Positions 28,477 to 36,352 of a stretch of 64,000 nt of DNA are shown here, piece by piece; positions within the stretch are counted from its first letter, which is position 1; every line of letters starts with the position of its first letter. The position numbers were made by a program, and so were the translations under genes. The notes beneath the pieces are model-generated. The model had not been told where the DNA came from and ran no database searches. It worked only from the letters and a program-made list of their open reading frames with translations. Origin of the DNA: JAAYTD01 sp964472015 (lineage in GTDB: Bacteria > Bacteroidota > Ignavibacteria > Kapaibacteriales > UBA2268); NCBI GenBank assembly GCA_964472015.1, contig CAYYIP010000004.1, positions 72,602 to 136,601 of the forward strand, read 5' to 3'.

Positions 28477-28531
28477 TTGACATTTTGTCAATGTATCTGA
28501 CGTATTGTCGATATTTTTGACATTTTGTCAA
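28477..28531. promoter_or_regulatory. Array of three 15-bp dyads upstream of groES (putative operator)
   Basis: Two identical palindromes, TTGACATTTTGTCAA, lie at 28477-28491 and 28517-28531. A degenerate third copy, CTGACGTATTGTCGA, lies at 28497-28511. Their centres (28484, 28504, 28524) are exactly 20 bp apart, about two helical turns, so a dimeric protein could bind all three on one face. This is not the CIRCE/HrcA element (TTAGCACTC-N9-GAGTGCTAA) or HAIR. Each outer copy also presents TTGACA, a -35-like hexamer, on both strands. A TATACT at 28541-28546 (minus) could be a -10 that would put the array in the early transcribed region. Binding and regulation are inferred. Confidence 0.7.
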
Positions 28532-28625
28532 ATTCAATCAAGTATACTAAAGTTATACATAAAGTGTGCCAAAAAATAAAAAATGTATTTTTTATAAAAA
28601 AATTATAATGTATTTATTGTAAATT

Positions 28626-29885
28626 TTATATATATTCAAATCCGCAAAATTTTTGTAAGACTTTTGGAATATATAACTTACCATCTTTATAATAATTTTC
28701 TATAATTGCTACCATTATTCTTGATGTTGCTAAGCCAGATCCATTTAGAGTATGTATAAATTCAGGTTTTGCATTACCTTTTCGCTTAAAACGTATGTTA
28801 GCTCTTCTTGATTGAAAATCTTCAAAGTTAGAACAGGAAGAAACTTCAAGGAAACTTTTTTCTCCTTCTGCCCAAACTTCTATATCATAAGTTTTTGCAC
28901 TTGAAAAACTTGTATCGCCGGAACAGAGTAATAAAACACGATAAGGTAATTCTAATGCTTGTAATACTTTTTCTACTTCATTAACTAAAAGTTCTAATTG
29001 AGTATATGAGTTTTCAGGAGCGACAAAATTTACTAACTCTACTTTATTAAATTGGTGTACTCTTAAAAATCCACGTGTATCTTTTCCATAACTTCCTGCT
29101 TCACGGCGAAAACAAGGTGAATAGGCACAATATTTTACTGGTAAATCAGTAAAATTAAGTATTTCGCCATTATGAAAATTTGTTAAAGGAACTTCTGCTG
29201 TTGGTATTAGATACATATCATCTGCATTACACTTATACATATCTTCTTCCATTTTTGGTAATTGTCCTGTACCTAACATAGAATTTCTGTTAACTAAAAA
29301 AGGAGGAATTAATTCTTTATAATTATTATTTTCTATATGGAATTCAAGAAAAAAATTAATTATAGCTCGTTCTAATTTAGCACCTTTCCCAACATAAAAA
29401 GCAAAACCACTACCTGATACTTTTGTACCGCGTTCAAAATCAATTATATTAAGTTCACTTGCTATATCAATATGATTCTTCTTATTATTATTGGTTATAA
29501 AATTTCCCCATCTACGTATTTCAATATTATCATTAGAATTTTTTCCTATTGGAACAGTTTTATGAGTAATATTAGGAATAGTTAATAAAACCTCTTGTAT
29601 TTCAGAATCTATTGTACGTAAATTATCATCCATAATTTTTATGTTATCAGATACTGATTTCATTGCATTAATATGCAATGTTGTTTCTAGGTTTTTAGAT
29701 TTTAATTGTGCTATTTCTTTAGATACGATATTACGTTGATTTTTTAATTTTTCAACTTCTTGAATGATTTGTCTACGTTGTTTATCGAGAAGTTCTATTT
29801 TGTCAGCATTATGTAAATCATTTTTATTTTTTGAGTTTTGATTTACAGTTTCTATATTTTCTCTTACGAATTTTAAATCTAACAT
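28626..29885 (-). CDS. serS: Seryl-tRNA synthetase
   Basis: A 419-residue class II synthetase. The N-terminal long antiparallel coiled coil (about 30-100) binds the variable arm of tRNA(Ser). The catalytic core has TAEVPLTNFH, motif 2 CFRREAGSYGKDTRGFLRVHQF, SCSNFEDFQSRR and motif 3 HTLNGSGLATSR. The length is usual for the family. It is a single gene on the minus strand between the glycosyltransferase unit terminator and the groESL promoter region. Confidence 0.98.
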   Translation of the reverse strand: MLDLKFVRENIETVNQNSKNKNDLHNADKIELLDKQRRQIIQEVEKLKNQRNIVSKEIAQLKSKNLETTLHINAMKSVSDNIKIMDDNLRTIDSEIQEVLLTIPNITHKTVPIGKNSNDNIEIRRWGNFITNNNKKNHIDIASELNIIDFERGTKVSGSGFAFYVGKGAKLERAIINFFLEFHIENNNYKELIPPFLVNRNSMLGTGQLPKMEEDMYKCNADDMYLIPTAEVPLTNFHNGEILNFTDLPVKYCAYSPCFRREAGSYGKDTRGFLRVHQFNKVELVNFVAPENSYTQLELLVNEVEKVLQALELPYRVLLLCSGDTSFSSAKTYDIEVWAEGEKSFLEVSSCSNFEDFQSRRANIRFKRKGNAKPEFIHTLNGSGLATSRIMVAIIENYYKDGKLYIPKVLQKFCGFEYI

Positions 29886-30008
29886 TGTTTTAAGTCCATT
29901 TTTTTTAAAATACGAAAAATAATAATAATTTGTTATTAAAATATTATATAATTTATTATAGTATTTTAGTATTTTTGGAATAATATATTGGTTTTATAAA
30001 AGTAAATA

Positions 30009-30046
30009 ATAAAAAATAGTTAAAAATTTTTTTAACTATTTTTTAT
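30009..30046 (-). terminator. AT hairpin terminating the MBL-lptE-glycosyltransferase unit
   Basis: The arms 30009-30026 and 30029-30046 are complementary (core AATAGTTAAAAA), with T-rich flanks on both strands. It lies just after the end of the glycosyltransferase gene and before serS on the minus strand. Confidence 0.7.
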
Positions 30047-30064
30047 TACATTTTATTACAAATA

Positions 30065-31531
30065 TTAAATGTGTTGTTTTTTATTTGAAGCAAAAGCATG
30101 TTTTAGAGATAAGCAACCTATTGAACCAAATCCTAACAAAAACATTATTTGAAATGGGATAGCAGCTAATTCTACTAATTTTATAGATAGGATAATTCCC
30201 ACTATAAAATATAAAGTTAATAAAATTTCTATTATTACAGTGCCGGATATTTTATTTTGTTTATATTTTTTTGTTTGTATTGTTTCCCCTGTTAAGTCTC
30301 CTGTTTTTGGTGTTCTAATAAAAGCAGTTTTTTTTCCCATTAATGCTTCAAATATTGCTTTTGTGTTGTTTACTGCCATTCCCATACTACCTGCCATAAA
30401 AATAGGGAACATTAATAATCGTTTTTTCCAATCGTAATGTATTGCTTGTTGACCATACAGATAAAATATAAACGTTGCTATTGTTGCAAAAACAAATACA
30501 GACATTATCGAATAGAAAGCATCAACACCTTCGGTATAATTTTTTATTAAAACAACAGGTATATTTAATAGTGCCGTTAATATAATAAAAGGATATACTA
30601 TATTGCTTGTCAAATGTGCATAACTTTCTAATTTTACTCTTAGAGGTATTTTTGCTTTAATTATTTTTGGTATAAGTTTTATTGCTGTTTCAATATAACC
30701 TTTTGTCCATCTAAATTGTTGTGTTTTTAAAGAATTTATATCTTCTGGTAGTTCTGCAGGTGAAGTTACATCATTTAGATATAAAAATTTCCATCCTTTT
30801 AATTGAGACCTATAACTTAAATCTAAATCTTCTGTAATAGTATCTATTTCCCAGTTGCCAGCTTCTATTATTGTTTGTTTTCGCCAAATTCCTGCTGTCC
30901 CATTAAAACTGAAGAAAAAATCAGCATTACAACGAACTTGTTGTTCTATACAAAAATGAGCATCTAATGCTAAAGCTTGTGCTTTTGTTATTAAAGAAAC
31001 ATTTTCATTTAGGTGTTGCCAACGAGTTTGTACTAATCCAATTTCTGGATATTGGAAATAAGGAACGGTATCCATTAAAAAATTTTTATCAGGGATAAAA
31101 TCGGCATCAAATATAGCTATAAATTCTCCTTCAGCTACTTCGAGTGCTGCTTTTAGTGCACCTGCTTTATAGCCTGTTCTATCAGTTCTATGAATATATT
31201 TAATATTGTGTCCTTTTTCTTGATATTCCTTAACAAGTTTTTGTGCAATAATTTGAGTATCATCTGTTGAATCATCTAAAACTTGTATTTCTAATTTTTC
31301 TAAAGGATAGTTCATATTACAAACTGCTTTTATGAGACGTCCTACGACAAAATATTCGTTAAACATAGGTAATTGAATTGTTATCATTGGCAATTCTTTT
31401 TGTAAAGCAGGTTTTATTTTTTTTTTGTTACAAGTTTTTTTATAAATGTAAACTAGTATCAAACTATGCATACCAAAAGCAAAGAGTATACACAATGATA
31501 AAAAATACAAAATTAGTATTATTTTTTCCAT
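30065..31531 (-). CDS. Membrane-bound family 2 glycosyltransferase
   Basis: A 488-residue processive-type GT2 enzyme. One N-terminal transmembrane helix precedes a GT-A catalytic domain with LDDSTDD (UDP-sugar binding), DADF (metal), TEDLDLSYR (catalytic Asp) and QQFRW (the QxxRW acceptor motif). Four or more transmembrane helices follow toward the C-terminus. Relatives include ceramide glucosyltransferase-like and cellulose-synthase-like proteins that make beta-linked glycans or glycolipids. It is the last gene of a unit with an MBL-fold hydrolase and lptE. Donor and acceptor are not predictable here. Confidence 0.9.
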   Translation of the reverse strand: MEKIILILYFLSLCILFAFGMHSLILVYIYKKTCNKKKIKPALQKELPMITIQLPMFNEYFVVGRLIKAVCNMNYPLEKLEIQVLDDSTDDTQIIAQKLVKEYQEKGHNIKYIHRTDRTGYKAGALKAALEVAEGEFIAIFDADFIPDKNFLMDTVPYFQYPEIGLVQTRWQHLNENVSLITKAQALALDAHFCIEQQVRCNADFFFSFNGTAGIWRKQTIIEAGNWEIDTITEDLDLSYRSQLKGWKFLYLNDVTSPAELPEDINSLKTQQFRWTKGYIETAIKLIPKIIKAKIPLRVKLESYAHLTSNIVYPFIILTALLNIPVVLIKNYTEGVDAFYSIMSVFVFATIATFIFYLYGQQAIHYDWKKRLLMFPIFMAGSMGMAVNNTKAIFEALMGKKTAFIRTPKTGDLTGETIQTKKYKQNKISGTVIIEILLTLYFIVGIILSIKLVELAAIPFQIMFLLGFGSIGCLSLKHAFASNKKQHI

Positions 31532-31612
31532 AATAAAGCGGCTAAAAAAACCACATTTAATTTAACATTCGTTACTTATTAAATTTATAATTATTTGTTT
31601 TATAAAATTTGA

Positions 31613-32152
31613 TTACCAGCCGGATACAACCGCTAACATTATATCTTCTGACAATTGTAATAATATTGTTTTTATTGCTTCTTCACGTGCTGTTGTGACG
31701 TTTCTAATATCAAACAATTGATAGCTGGAGAAAGTTTTTTCCCATATTTGTTTATTATTTATATTATCATAGTATTTTGTTGTAGCATTTAACGTTATTT
31801 TTCTTTCTGTTTCTAATTCATTTGTACCTATTGTTTGAGTTGTTTCATTTATAGATGTTATAGTAACTGTTATTTTTGCGTCGCCATTATTTCCTTCGGC
31901 TAATTCAAAAGAATTATCATTTTGAAATTTAGATATTAAGTTACGTTCTAATTCTATTTTATATTCAGGGTTACCAAAATTACTATTATCTATTACAGGT
32001 TCTATTTTTAATGTTTTTAAATGAGAAGGAATTGTTCCTCCCGTAAAAGAATAGCAACTGTTAATAAACAAAAATATTATTAATAACAATAGATGGTTTA
32101 TATATTTTTTATAAAATTTTAAAATATAATCTTTTAAATGAGTTTGTTGCAT
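31613..32152 (-). CDS. lptE: LptE-family LPS-assembly lipoprotein
   Basis: A 179-residue lipoprotein with an N-terminal hydrophobic segment ending in the lipobox FINSC (C33). CYSFTGGTIPSHLKTLKIEP follows immediately, the start typical of the LptE family in Bacteroidota/Chlorobiota. LptE plugs the LptD barrel that inserts LPS in the outer membrane. The remainder alternates beta strands with a C-terminal helix (about 150-175), as in LptE. It lies between the MBL hydrolase (39 bp upstream) and the GT2 gene. Confidence 0.85.
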   Translation of the reverse strand: MQQTHLKDYILKFYKKYINHLLLLIIFLFINSCYSFTGGTIPSHLKTLKIEPVIDNSNFGNPEYKIELERNLISKFQNDNSFELAEGNNGDAKITVTITSINETTQTIGTNELETERKITLNATTKYYDNINNKQIWEKTFSSYQLFDIRNVTTAREEAIKTILLQLSEDIMLAVVSGW

Positions 32153-32191
32153 TAATTAGAAACTTTTTAATTATATACGTATATTATGCAG

Positions 32192-32806
32192 TTACATATT
32201 TATATATGGATTATATAATTTTTCATATTTAATAGATGTAGTTTCACCATGTCCTGGATATACACAAAAATCATCTGGTAATACTAATAAATTTTCTTTT
32301 ATAGAAGTAATTAGAGTATTAAAATCTCCACCAGCGAAATCAGTACGACCTATACTACCATAAAATAATGTATCACCTACGAATACAACTTTTTCCTCTG
32401 CTAATACATAACTTACACTACCTTCAGTATGACCAGGTGTAAATACTACATTAATTTTTGTTTTTCCAAATTGCAAAATTTCATTACCTTTTAATAGTAT
32501 ATCAGCATCTATTGGTTCTAGTTTAATCCCCATTTCTTCTGTTTTTTCTAATCTATATGCATCATTTTTATGGATAACGACTTTTGCATTTGTTTGTTTT
32601 TTCAATTCAGCTAGGCCGCCTGTATGGTCAAAATGTCCATGAGTTAATAATATATATATAGGCGTTAGATTATTTTGTCTTATAAATCTAGTTAATAATT
32701 CAGCGCAATTAAAAGGAGCATCTACAATAACACATTCTTTAGATTCGTCATATATAATGTAAACATTATTATTTATGTAACCACAGACAAAAGTTTTAAT
32801 TTCCAT
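32192..32806 (-). CDS. Metallo-beta-lactamase-fold hydrolase, glyoxalase II-like
   Basis: A 204-residue MBL-fold hydrolase with the dinuclear metal motif THGHFDH (H56, H58, D60, H61). The further ligands are in TPGHTEGS, VGDTLF and YPGHGE. The short form lacks the glyoxalase II C-terminal helical domain, so it belongs to the YcbL/GloB-like group whose substrates are usually thioesters. It is first of a minus-strand unit with lptE and GT2, divergent from rel; cotranscription seems incidental to function. Confidence 0.93.
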   Translation of the reverse strand: MEIKTFVCGYINNNVYIIYDESKECVIVDAPFNCAELLTRFIRQNNLTPIYILLTHGHFDHTGGLAELKKQTNAKVVIHKNDAYRLEKTEEMGIKLEPIDADILLKGNEILQFGKTKINVVFTPGHTEGSVSYVLAEEKVVFVGDTLFYGSIGRTDFAGGDFNTLITSIKENLLVLPDDFCVYPGHGETTSIKYEKLYNPYINM

Positions 32807-33047
32807 TCATATATTCTTATTTAGATTATATATTTAATACTAATATAATATACAAATATAAATGTTTTTTATGAAAAAACAATCTTTTTTGTATAAAATG
32901 TATTTATTTTCATAATTATTTATATTTTTTTATAATTTTTTTTCTAATAAAATAATGAAATATATTTAATATTATTATATTTGTATAAAGTAGCTATATA
33001 ATTTTTTTATATATTATATAAATAAGTCAAATAAGAAATAATATAAG

Positions 33048-35258
33048 ATGAATAACGTAGAAAATACTGTATATAAATTTGGAATTGATATTAAAAAAGA
33101 TCTCGAAATTTTGTTAAATAAAAGTAGAGAATTGATACCAAATTGTAATGAAGAACTTATTAAAATGGCTTTTAATTATTGTGTAATTGCACATGAAGGG
33201 AAGTTAAGAAAATCAGGCGATAAATTTTATACGCATCCTTTATCTGTTGCTTTTATAGTATTAGAAGAGATACCATTGGATGATATTTCAGTAGCGGCTG
33301 CATTATTGCATAATGTTCTTGATGAGAGTGATATTTATACTTATGAAGACATTAAATATTCTTTTGGGACAACAATTGCTCAAATAGTTGAAGGTGCAAA
33401 TAAAATTAAATTTGTTGAAAGTCAGGATATTGAGCGGCAAGATCAAATGGATAATTATAGAAAATTGTTGTTATCTTTATTTACTGATATAAGAATTATA
33501 CTTATTAAACTTGCAGATAAGTTACATAATATGCGTACTTTACAATATGTTTCTCCAGAATCACAGATTAGACGGGCTACTGAAACATTAGCAATTTATG
33601 CACCTTTTGCAAATAGATTTGGATTAAGAAATATAACATTTGAGTTAGAAGATTTGGCTTTTAAATATTTAAATCCAACAGAATACGAGCATATTGCTAA
33701 TACGATAAAAGGAACTCATAAGGAACGTGAACTATATGTTGATAAATTTAAGCAACCTGTTATAAAAATGCTTGCAGAGGAAGGAGTATTAAAAATACAT
33801 AATATTTCATATGAGATTTCAGGTCGTGCTAAACATCTTTATTCCATTTATAATAAAACAATTGCTAGACAAAAAAAAGTTGAAGATATATATGATATAT
33901 TTGCTATAAGAATAATTTTAGATACAGACAATCCTTTATTTTGCTTTTATGTTTATGGAATTATTGCTAGTTATTATAAGCCTATTCCTGATACTTTTAA
34001 AGATTATATTTCAAATCCTAAGCCAAATGGATACCAGTCATTACATACTGCTGTTGCAGGTCCTGATAATAAGATTGTAGAAGTTCAAATTAGGACTTTA
34101 CAGATGCATAAAGCTGCAGAAGTAGGTGTTGCTGCTCATTTTAGATATAAATCTGGCATTTCAAGTTCTGAATCTATTTTTGATGATAGTAATTTACAAG
34201 CATGGTTTGATGATGTTAGGAGTATTTTTGATAGTATTGGGAATGAAAGTTCTGCAAAATTATATCAAATAGTTTCAAATAATATGTTAAGAGATACTAT
34301 TTATGTATTTACGCCTAAAGATGAGTTTAAAAAATTACCTAAGGGAGCTACAGTTCTTGATTTTGCCTTTAATATACATTCTGAGATTGGTTTTTCTGCT
34401 ATAGGTGCAAAAGTGAATGGAAAACTTTGTTCTATAAATCATGTTTTATTAAGTGGCGATAAAGTTGAAGTAATTACTTCGAAAAAACAGAAGCCTAGTC
34501 CTGAATGGATTGATTTTGTGATTACTCCTAGGGCAAGCAGTAAATTAATTTCATACTTTAATAATATTGAAAAAGATAAAATTAACAAGGGAAAATTGCT
34601 TTGGGAACAAAAAAATACTGAATATGGTTTTGTTTTTTCTGATATGGAATTTAATGCTATTTTAATGGAATTTAATTTTGAAAAAGCTAATGATTTTTAT
34701 AAAGCAATTGCTTCGGAAGCTATAGATATAGAAAAAGTATATAAATTTATAATGTTGAAGATTAATAATATAGGTAAAAAAACTAGATTGTTTAAGGATA
34801 ATAAGAACAAGGTAATAAAGAATAAATATTATGATTTTAACAAAGATAAGATAGTTTTTGCACCTTGTTGTAAACCACTTCCTGATGAAGATATTTTTGC
34901 ATTATTAAATGAAAATAATGAAATTATTGTTCATTCTAAGATGTGTCGTAAGTATAGAAAAATATTACAAACAAATTCGGATATTATTTTAAATATAGAA
35001 TGGAAACAACTGTCAGATATTCCTATTCCTATAAGGTTGCATATTGTAGCTACTGACAGTGATATTTTAATGCAACAACTTATTTCTATATTTATAAGAT
35101 ACGAAGGAATAAAAATTAAAAATATTTCACAAGATTCTAATAATTCTATTTTGTATATTGATTTTAATTTTGATATAAACAATAAGATTTCATATAAAAA
35201 TATAATTGAAGAAATAGAATGTATTGAGAATGTTAATTCTGTTGAAAGAATATTTTAG
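33048..35258 (+). CDS. RelA/SpoT-family (p)ppGpp synthetase with altered HD hydrolase motif
   Basis: A 736-residue stringent-response enzyme. The N-terminal HD domain keeps R54, H63, H88 and D158 (LADKLHNMRTL), but the catalytic HD is H88-N89 and the following ED is D92-E93 (HNVLDE instead of HDxxED). The synthetase domain (about 235-370) looks intact: GRAKHLYSIY, IYDIFAIRI, FKDYISNPKPNGYQSLHT and EVQIRT. A TGS domain (about 420-485), a Cys-rich conserved region (CCKPLPDED) and a C-terminal ACT domain follow. It probably makes ppGpp; hydrolysis is likely weak or absent. No second hydrolase is in the window. Confidence 0.93.
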   Translation: MNNVENTVYKFGIDIKKDLEILLNKSRELIPNCNEELIKMAFNYCVIAHEGKLRKSGDKFYTHPLSVAFIVLEEIPLDDISVAAALLHNVLDESDIYTYEDIKYSFGTTIAQIVEGANKIKFVESQDIERQDQMDNYRKLLLSLFTDIRIILIKLADKLHNMRTLQYVSPESQIRRATETLAIYAPFANRFGLRNITFELEDLAFKYLNPTEYEHIANTIKGTHKERELYVDKFKQPVIKMLAEEGVLKIHNISYEISGRAKHLYSIYNKTIARQKKVEDIYDIFAIRIILDTDNPLFCFYVYGIIASYYKPIPDTFKDYISNPKPNGYQSLHTAVAGPDNKIVEVQIRTLQMHKAAEVGVAAHFRYKSGISSSESIFDDSNLQAWFDDVRSIFDSIGNESSAKLYQIVSNNMLRDTIYVFTPKDEFKKLPKGATVLDFAFNIHSEIGFSAIGAKVNGKLCSINHVLLSGDKVEVITSKKQKPSPEWIDFVITPRASSKLISYFNNIEKDKINKGKLLWEQKNTEYGFVFSDMEFNAILMEFNFEKANDFYKAIASEAIDIEKVYKFIMLKINNIGKKTRLFKDNKNKVIKNKYYDFNKDKIVFAPCCKPLPDEDIFALLNENNEIIVHSKMCRKYRKILQTNSDIILNIEWKQLSDIPIPIRLHIVATDSDILMQQLISIFIRYEGIKIKNISQDSNNSILYIDFNFDINNKISYKNIIEEIECIENVNSVERIF

Positions 35259-35343
35259 TTTATTATTTATTATTACATAGATTACTATTATTAAATACAT
35301 AATTATTAAAAAATATTATAAAAATTTAATTAGGATATTTTAA

Positions 35344-36069
35344 ATGTTTATTTTTAATTTATATTTAAACTTTTTTAAATTAAAAAAGATAATTATTTAC
35401 ATCATATTGATATTGGGTGTTGTTTCTTGTGAATGTGTACCTATTATTAATACTAATAAAGACATAATACCTACTCAATTTGGTTATATATCTTTTATAA
35501 ACATTCGAGACATTGATATTCCTATATCTGTGAAAAGCAATTCACTAATTATTGCAAACAACATAGATTATTGTAATAAGGATAGTATATATACGTTCCA
35601 GTCTTATAAATTTAGTATTGGATTTTCCAATATTATTATTTCTGAATATTATATAGATACTTTTAAGCAGTTTTTTAAACCAATTTTATCTTTTTGTGTT
35701 GATATAGAATTAGATAAAAGATATTCTGCTATTATTTATAATGATAGCACATTAAATAGTTGTATTTTTTTATGTGATTCTTTAGATTTATTTGATGATA
35801 TGTTTGCAAAAATTAGGTTTATAAATTTAAGCAATGAAGATATATATATATATATGAATAATGAGTTAAATTTTACTTGTGAGAAATATGGATATACTAA
35901 GTTATTTTCAGCAAATGATTTATTAAATAATAATGCAATTATAAAAGATATTAGGGATAAAAGTCTATTATTAATTAATAATAATAAGTTTATTTTTAAA
36001 GATAATAGTGTTTATAATATCATATATAAAGGGGATGATTCTATTTATTTATCTAAATATGATTATTAA
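35344..36069 (+). CDS. Lipoprotein, DUF4397-like
   Basis: A 241-residue protein with an N-terminal hydrophobic helix ending in the lipobox GVVSC (C29). The body is Ile/Asn/Asp/Tyr-rich beta structure. KIRFINLSNEDIYIYMNNE resembles the opening strands of DUF4397 domains, which occur in surface lipoproteins; the match is weak. It lies 85 bp after the rel gene on the same strand. Function is unknown. The sequence is highly AT-biased even for this window. Confidence 0.7.
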   Translation: MFIFNLYLNFFKLKKIIIYIILILGVVSCECVPIINTNKDIIPTQFGYISFINIRDIDIPISVKSNSLIIANNIDYCNKDSIYTFQSYKFSIGFSNIIISEYYIDTFKQFFKPILSFCVDIELDKRYSAIIYNDSTLNSCIFLCDSLDLFDDMFAKIRFINLSNEDIYIYMNNELNFTCEKYGYTKLFSANDLLNNNAIIKDIRDKSLLLINNNKFIFKDNSVYNIIYKGDDSIYLSKYDY

Positions 36070-36127
36070 TAATATTATAAATAATTATAATATTTATAAT
36101 ATTTTTATTATATTATAATATTATTTT
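36068..36127 (+). terminator. Weak AT hairpin after the DUF4397-like gene
   Basis: The arms AATAATATTATAA (36068-36080) and TTATAATATTATT (36113-36125) are exact complements around a 32-nt AT loop, followed by T residues. Chance is not negligible in sequence this AT-rich. Confidence 0.35.
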
Positions 36128-36352
36128 AATTATTATTACTTACTATTAAGGTTTAAAATATTTTATATTATTTAACGTAATAATAATGTAAAAAAATTCT
36201 AAAAACAATATAATTATTAATATTTTTTTATTAATATTGTAAGATCATAATTTGAATATTTAATATAAAGATAGAAAAAATCAAAAAAAATAGAAAATTT
36301 AATATTTTATAAAAAATAAATTAATCATTAAACTAAAAAGATAGGAGTTATA

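Noticed and set aside
28407..28625. CIRCE element upstream of groES
   Set aside because: The spaced dyads lack TTAGCACTC or GAGTGCTAA. They were therefore described as a separate motif.
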